Below the pieces are notes generated by a model, which worked only from the letters and a program-made list of their open reading frames with translations, was not told where the DNA came from and did no database searches. This document shows, one piece after another, positions 48,920-52,933 of a DNA stretch of 52,933 nucleotides (positions within the stretch are counted from its first letter, which is position 1; each line of letters begins with the position of its first letter). The stretch covers positions 1 through 52,933 of the forward strand of contig CAVBGA010000041.1 in NCBI GenBank assembly GCA_963594675.1, written 5' to 3'. The translations under genes were made by a program, and so were the position numbers. This DNA comes from Ruminococcus_G sp963594675. Its GTDB lineage: Bacteria > Bacillota > Clostridia > Lachnospirales > Lachnospiraceae.

Positions 48920-50350
48920 TTACATATGCATTACGTTAATCAAAAGGACCCATGCCAAACCATAATAGGTGATTACGGCAACTAGGTCGTTCAAGGTTGT
49001 GATCAGGGGGCCAGAAGCCACTGCCGGATCAATCTTGAGTTTGTTAAAAATAAGTGGGATACAGGTTCCTGTGATGCTGGCAAGGAACATAGAAACCAGC
49101 AATGCCACACCAGTGCAGGAGGAGAGCAGAAAAGCAATATGCCAGCTCATACCCTTTGCAAAGTGAATAAAAAGTCCGATGAGCACAAGGGAAGCACTTC
49201 CCAAAACCAAACCATTTAAGAGGCCCAGACGGGCTTCTTTTATGATTAATAGGAACTTCTGTTTTGCAGTAAGCTCCTCATCAGTCAGTACGCGAATCGT
49301 CACAGCCAAAGACTGGGTTCCTACATTACCGGCCATGTCCAAAATCAAGGACTGGAAGGACACGATTAAAGTTAATTCCGCTACGACAGCTTCGAAAAGT
49401 CCTACAACAGAGGAAACCACCAAACCAAGTCCAAGAAGAATTACCAACCAGGGAAGACGTTTGCTCATGCTGCGCCGAACAGGCTCATTAAGTTCCTCTT
49501 CAGCAACCAAACCAGCAAACTTTGCATAATCCTCGCCCAATTCGTCATCTACAATATCCACCATTTCCTGGGAGGTAAGTGCACCAAGAAGTTTATTATT
49601 GTCATCCAGAACAGGAATGGAATCCTCAGAATAATCGCGGATTCGATCAATACAATCTTCAATCTGCTCGTGGGCATATACATAAGGATAGGAGGAAGTG
49701 ATGATGTCTTCCAAACCATTTTGATTTCGTGCAATGATGAGATCCTTCAAATCAATTGCACCGTAAAAAAGCTGCTGATCGTCCACTACATAGAGAGTGG
49801 AAATGTTATCATTTTCTGCGGCCTGTTCTACCAAGGAGCGCATGGCTTCCCGGACAGTCAGTCCTTGTTTGATGACCACGTAGTTGGTGGTCATACGACT
49901 TCCGATTTCATCCTCATCAAAGGAACTAAGAAGGACAATTTCCCGTTTGGTTTCATCATCCATAAGATCGATGAGCATGGCTCGCTCTTTCTTGCTTAGT
50001 TCTTTTAAGTAGTCTACTACCGTATCCGTCTCAGCGTGAGACAGGATATCAATTTTCTTGCGAATATTGAGCTCGCTGAAATATTGACCAAAATCTTTGG
50101 TATATTCCAGGGTATTGGCAAGAGTTTCGGTATCCAGGATGTTGTAAAGTCTTGCTCTTTCGTCTTTGTTAAGTAATTCCAAAGCTGCAGCAATATCATT
50201 TTCATGATATCCCAGGATTTCTGTTTTCATAGTCATCGGGGTGCGATTACTTCTGATGATTCGCACGATTTCCTGGGCATAATCGGGATGTTGCACCTGA
50301 TTTGTTGCCTCTTCGGAGCCCGCTATTATGTTCATGTTTTTTTCATCCAT
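48920..50350 (-). CDS. mgtE: Magnesium transporter MgtE
   Basis: 476 residues with the full MgtE plan: N-terminal helical superhelix (MgtE_N, about 30-150), a tandem CBS pair (about 155-275, for example VVIKQGLTVREAMRSL and YVYAHEQIEDCIDRI), a plug helix, then five membrane helices from about 305. The pore segment carries the Mg2+-binding DMAGNVGTQSLAVTIR, and later SITGTCIPLIFNKLKIDPAVASGPLITTLNDL. The CBS/N-domain closes the channel when cytosolic Mg2+ is high. ATG after AAGGGGG at 9 nt. It has a leader of about 340 nt with a terminator. Confidence 0.95.
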   Translation of the reverse strand: MDEKNMNIIAGSEEATNQVQHPDYAQEIVRIIRSNRTPMTMKTEILGYHENDIAAALELLNKDERARLYNILDTETLANTLEYTKDFGQYFSELNIRKKIDILSHAETDTVVDYLKELSKKERAMLIDLMDDETKREIVLLSSFDEDEIGSRMTTNYVVIKQGLTVREAMRSLVEQAAENDNISTLYVVDDQQLFYGAIDLKDLIIARNQNGLEDIITSSYPYVYAHEQIEDCIDRIRDYSEDSIPVLDDNNKLLGALTSQEMVDIVDDELGEDYAKFAGLVAEEELNEPVRRSMSKRLPWLVILLGLGLVVSSVVGLFEAVVAELTLIVSFQSLILDMAGNVGTQSLAVTIRVLTDEELTAKQKFLLIIKEARLGLLNGLVLGSASLVLIGLFIHFAKGMSWHIAFLLSSCTGVALLVSMFLASITGTCIPLIFNKLKIDPAVASGPLITTLNDLVAVITYYGLAWVLLINVMHM

Positions 50351-50700
50351 TACGATGAACCCCCTTAATCCGTTTTCTAGTAATTTTCAAACTTTGAAAA
50401 TGATTCTGTATCTTATACTGCAAAAGGGCATAAAAAAGCCATTGCTTAGTACAAAAATATCAGAACCCCGAATGGAAACTTCGGGCAATGTATCCTTATA
50501 GGGCAATGGCAAACCATGAACTATTTATATAGTTGCTGAGAGAGTCAGTGTGCGGACGACAGATAGCTATCGACCATAATCTGACAGACAGTGTTTACCG
50601 TGCCCAAACATCGACCATTACTACTACCGTCCACAAACTCACCTCACATTCTTTCGGACATAAAAACAGGATTAATTGTATGCATTTTTAAGATATTATA
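50351..50700 (-). promoter_or_regulatory. Long structured leader of mgtE with conditional terminator
   Basis: Read on the minus strand: a -10 box TATAAT (50695-50700) starts a leader of about 340 nt. It contains AGGTGAG at 50639-50645, two copies of ATGGTCGAT (50570-50578 and 50611-50619), several hairpin segments, and finally a terminator: GCCATTGC (50503-50510) with GCAATGGC (50438-50445), enclosing a CCCGAA/TTCGGG hairpin, then T6 (50432-50437). A metal-sensing riboswitch is expected before mgtE. The M-box core I remember (CCAATGGGT and neighbours) is not visible, so the class is open. Confidence 0.5.
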
Positions 50701-50770
50701 AGATAAACGACACAATTAATCTAAGATTCCAATTCTTTTAAATATTAGCACAATTTATTAGGACTGTCAA

Positions 50771-50821
50771 AAGAGAAAAAGAATCTCCAAAAAGATATGA
50801 AAATCTTTATAGAGATTCTTT
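50771..50821 (-). terminator. Terminator of queT
   Basis: Minus strand: AAAGAATCTC pairs with GAGATTCTTT (50812-50821 and 50778-50787) with an inner stem, followed by TTCTCTTTT. Confidence 0.8.
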
Positions 50822-50840
50822 AAAATGCAAAAAATGTTTA

Positions 50841-51338
50841 TTATAGATGGTCAGGAGACCGAAAAAGAATGTGGCGATATTTCTCCAAAAGCTTATATAG
50901 AATCAGTCCAAAGATACCGCAGGAAATAACTTCTCCGATGCCTACGGTTACCATCATAAGAGGAATGGGAAGGTTGACGCCATAACCATAATAGAGGGTA
51001 AAGGGGACGATCAGAGCATTTGCTATAATGGGGGGAAGGGGTGCCAGAAATTTGTGACACTTTCTCAATTGGTAAGTGAAAATAGCACCAATCAGTGTTG
51101 CCAGGCTTCCGAAAATGACATCCAGGATTACCGCACCACCCAGAAGGTTGGAAATCAGACAACCTATAAAAAGTCCGGGAATTGCGGCTGGTGTAAATAC
51201 AGGAAGAATGGTCAAAGCCTCGGAAATTCGTACTTGGATTTCACCATAGCTGAAAGCTGAAAAAATTGTGGTTAGGACAACATAAATTGCAGCAATAGCT
51301 GCCGCTTCTACCAGAAATAAAGTACCTTTGTTTTTCAT
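50841..51338 (-). CDS. queT: QueT-type queuosine-precursor transporter
   Basis: 165-residue membrane protein with about five hydrophobic segments and the family text FSAFSYGEIQVRISEALTILP near residue 30, typical of the QueT family, followed by PGLFIGCLISNLLGG. QueT is the substrate-specific subunit of an energy-coupling-factor importer for preQ1 or related 7-deazaguanines, so the shared ATPases are encoded elsewhere. In other Firmicutes it is often under preQ1 riboswitch control. The leader here is folded and ends in AAAGGAG. Confidence 0.92.
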   Translation of the reverse strand: MKNKGTLFLVEAAAIAAIYVVLTTIFSAFSYGEIQVRISEALTILPVFTPAAIPGLFIGCLISNLLGGAVILDVIFGSLATLIGAIFTYQLRKCHKFLAPLPPIIANALIVPFTLYYGYGVNLPIPLMMVTVGIGEVISCGIFGLILYKLLEKYRHILFRSPDHL

Positions 51339-51444
51339 TTTTTTTCTCCTTTAGTTTTGTTTTACGAGTGGAAGGTTTCGAACACTCATTGCATGTAACT
51401 TGTAGGGACTCAACTATTTTAAATATGCAAAATGCCTACAACGA
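51339..51444 (-). promoter_or_regulatory. Folded queT leader, candidate preQ1-type riboswitch
   Basis: Minus strand: stem TTGTAGG/CCTACAA (51435-51441 with 51400-51406). A loop segment TTGCAT (complement of 51425-51430) can pair with ATGCAA just 3' of the stem (complement of 51389-51394), giving an H-type pseudoknot. Then comes a GAGTG/CACTC hairpin and the ribosome site. Known preQ1 riboswitches are small pseudoknots before queT, but I cannot match a class by sequence. Confidence 0.45.
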
Positions 51445-51450
51445 GGAATA

Positions 51451-51479
51451 AGTCTAGCATGGGGAAATGGAAAAAGCAA
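51451..51479 (-). promoter_or_regulatory. Promoter of queT
   Basis: Minus strand: TTGCTT (51474-51479), 17-bp spacer, TAGACT (51451-51456). The predicted start lies directly before the leader stem. Confidence 0.65.
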
Positions 51480-51582
51480 GAGTGTCGGCCACATATTTCG
51501 GAATATTTGACGGGTTCTGAACAGTTACAAATTGAAAAATATTTCCCTTCTATGATACAATAGGCGCGGAGGACAAGAATTT

Positions 51583-52933
51583 ATGTCTCAAAACATTTCA
51601 AAAATAAAGAGAGAACGTCTCCTTACCGAAGTAAAAGAACTTCGGCAGGCTATTAATCAAATGGCCAGTGGAGAGGTACGTGATAAACTGAATACCTATT
51701 GCGATGATCTGGAAGAAGATTTGCAAGAGCGCAAATATGGTCTGGTGTTTGAACATCATAGAGAAAAGATACAGGAGATTTTGGAGCAGAGTTCCCCTTA
51801 TCTTGTAGAGGATGAAGACCTTCGCATCAGCCGAGGCGGTAGGGAGCACATTCTGATTGAAGGAGAAAATTATGCAGCTCTTAGTCTTTTACAGGAAAAA
51901 TATAAGGAAGGCATTGATCTGTGTATAATTGATCCCCCTTATAATAGAGGAAAAAAAGATTTTATCTATGACGATGATTATGTAGATCCTTCGGATCATT
52001 TTGCTCACAGTAAATGGGCATCTTTTATGTATAATCGTCTGATTTTGGCCAGAGAACTTTTGAAGCCGGAGGGCTATATATTTCTTAATATTGACGACAA
52101 TGAGCTAACTACTTTGCGGATGATTTGTGATGAAATCTTTGGAGAAAAGAATTTTGTCGGAATGTATATGTGGGAGAAGACTTCTACTGCGCCAGCTCTG
52201 TCTAAGAAAATACGAAAGAAGCTGGAATATGTGCTTTGTTATGCGAAAAAGCTTGATAAAAAGCACCAATTTTCCCAGGGATATATTGATGGAGGGGATG
52301 CTCCTCTTCTTAACACAGGAAATGCAAAACGGACTTTAATTTTTCCAGCGGGAACTGTTCGTTTCAGCATTGAGGATGGAGAATATCTTCCTTTTGAGAA
52401 TCGTAAGGTGGCTTTAGAACAGCCTGTAACCGTGAAAAATGGAACCAATGTGAATCGATTAGTATTAAGTGGGGAATTTAAATGGACACAGGAGACCTTA
52501 AACAAGGAAGTATCCAGCGGCACCTGGTTTCTGATTAAATCTGTTTTATTTTCTATCCGTTATCAGAGAAAGGGAAAACGTCTTCATAAAACCCCTCAAA
52601 ATTTATTGAACGCGTCTCTGGGGGTTGGTACCAATGAAGATGCACAGAAGGAATTGCGCGCCTTAGGAATTACGGATTTTGATTATCCCAAGCCGGTGTC
52701 CTTGTATACGTTTCTGATTGACATGGTGAATATGAAACCGGACATTACGGTGTTGGATTTTTTTGCCGGTTCAGGCACGACAGGTCATGCGGTTATGAGA
52801 AAAAATAGTCAGGATGGAGGTAGCAGAAGATGCATTCTCTGTACGGATAATCAGGAAAATATGTGCAGAGAAATTACCTACAAAAGATTGGGCCGGGCTA
52901 TGGAACAGGAAGGATTTTTCGAGTCTTTAAAAT
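51583..52933 (+). CDS. Type III restriction-modification methyltransferase Mod (cut by window edge)
   Basis: The first 450 residues of a beta-class N6-adenine DNA methyltransferase; the frame is still open at the last base. The catalytic motif IDPPYN (Asp117-Asn121) precedes the AdoMet-binding motif FFAGSGTTGHAV (about 393-404), the order usual for Mod subunits. The text between (EYVLCYAKKLDKKHQFSQGY, target-recognition part at about 230-370) and NRGKKDFIYDDDY also fit type III Mod. ATG follows GGAGGA at 9 nt. In complete systems a res helicase/nuclease gene follows; that would lie outside the window. Confidence 0.88.
   Translation, partial: MSQNISKIKRERLLTEVKELRQAINQMASGEVRDKLNTYCDDLEEDLQERKYGLVFEHHREKIQEILEQSSPYLVEDEDLRISRGGREHILIEGENYAALSLLQEKYKEGIDLCIIDPPYNRGKKDFIYDDDYVDPSDHFAHSKWASFMYNRLILARELLKPEGYIFLNIDDNELTTLRMICDEIFGEKNFVGMYMWEKTSTAPALSKKIRKKLEYVLCYAKKLDKKHQFSQGYIDGGDAPLLNTGNAKRTLIFPAGTVRFSIEDGEYLPFENRKVALEQPVTVKNGTNVNRLVLSGEFKWTQETLNKEVSSGTWFLIKSVLFSIRYQRKGKRLHKTPQNLLNASLGVGTNEDAQKELRALGITDFDYPKPVSLYTFLIDMVNMKPDITVLDFFAGSGTTGHAVMRKNSQDGGSRRCILCTDNQENMCREITYKRLGRAMEQEGFFESLK

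Noticed and set aside
50351..50700. Calling the mgtE leader a classical M-box
   Set aside because: AGGTGAG is present, but the conserved CCAATGGGT core and neighbouring blocks I know from the Bacillus M-box are not visible. I kept it as unassigned.
1..52933. CRISPR arrays, tRNA or rRNA genes, prophage
   Set aside because: No regularly spaced repeats, cloverleaf-like or rRNA-like stretches, and no integrase or phage structural genes were seen.

Overview
The window looks like chromosomal DNA of an anaerobic, low-GC Gram-positive bacterium of the Clostridia, most likely a gut Lachnospiraceae. The evidence is the strong AGGAGG-type ribosome sites, the clostridial-type 4-hydroxybutyrate dehydrogenase, iron alcohol dehydrogenase and Rex-like operators, BspA-type leucine-rich repeats, many lipoprotein signals, and the lack of any respiratory gene. 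I see no rRNA, tRNA, CRISPR array, insertion sequence or prophage. About 49 intact genes, one broken gene and one gene cut by the right edge can be supported.

Region 1 (1-8.8 kb) is housekeeping and homeostasis: a MarR-like regulator, enolase, a MarR/YczE-type membrane protein pair, a copper operon (CsoR plus a CopA ATPase fused in frame to a CopZ-like chaperone, behind two CsoR-like operators), and an ammonium transporter fused to its own PII regulator. Region 2 (8.8-14.8 kb) is a sugar module: an orphan sugar-binding lipoprotein and an AraC regulator on one strand, and on the other two tandem hydroxypyruvate-isomerase-like proteins, a Gfo/Idh/MocA dehydrogenase and a second type of TIM-barrel isomerase. 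A related module (Gfo/Idh/MocA plus IolE-like TIM barrel plus AraC) lies at 45.9-48.9 kb.

Region 3 (14.8-17.6 kb) holds a decayed LXG-like toxin end with a small putative immunity gene, sandwiched between two copies of the promoter/operator of a marR-MATE efflux operon. Region 4 (17.7-27.2 kb) carries a TPP riboswitch with thiM-thiE-HAD, an Ada/AraC alkylation-response regulator with a tautomerase, a Lon-like AAA+ protein without protease domain, a chromate-type transporter, an iron alcohol dehydrogenase and an AlaA-type aminotransferase. Region 5 (27.2-31.5 kb) is a tightly coupled LRR / metallopeptidase-like-VWA / MoxR AAA+ / small protein operon of unknown role.

Region 6 (31.5-45.6 kb) has an M18 aminopeptidase, 4-hydroxybutyrate dehydrogenase and a lactate/malate-type dehydrogenase (both with Rex-like operators), a PepD dipeptidase, a lipoprotein barnase with barstar behind a structured leader, a nitronate-monooxygenase-like enzyme, a cysteine-cluster protein, a thioesterase, a DnaJ-type co-chaperone and a ClC channel. 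Region 7 (48.9-52.9 kb) has MgtE and QueT genes, each behind a structured leader, and the start of a type III restriction-modification Mod methyltransferase.

The most interesting items are the LRR/VWA/MoxR operon, the membrane-tethered barnase with its leader, a 48-nt element shared by two unrelated 5' leaders, the duplicated operator around the toxin remnant, the CopA-CopZ fusion with a preserved internal start, and the unassigned leaders of mgtE and queT.
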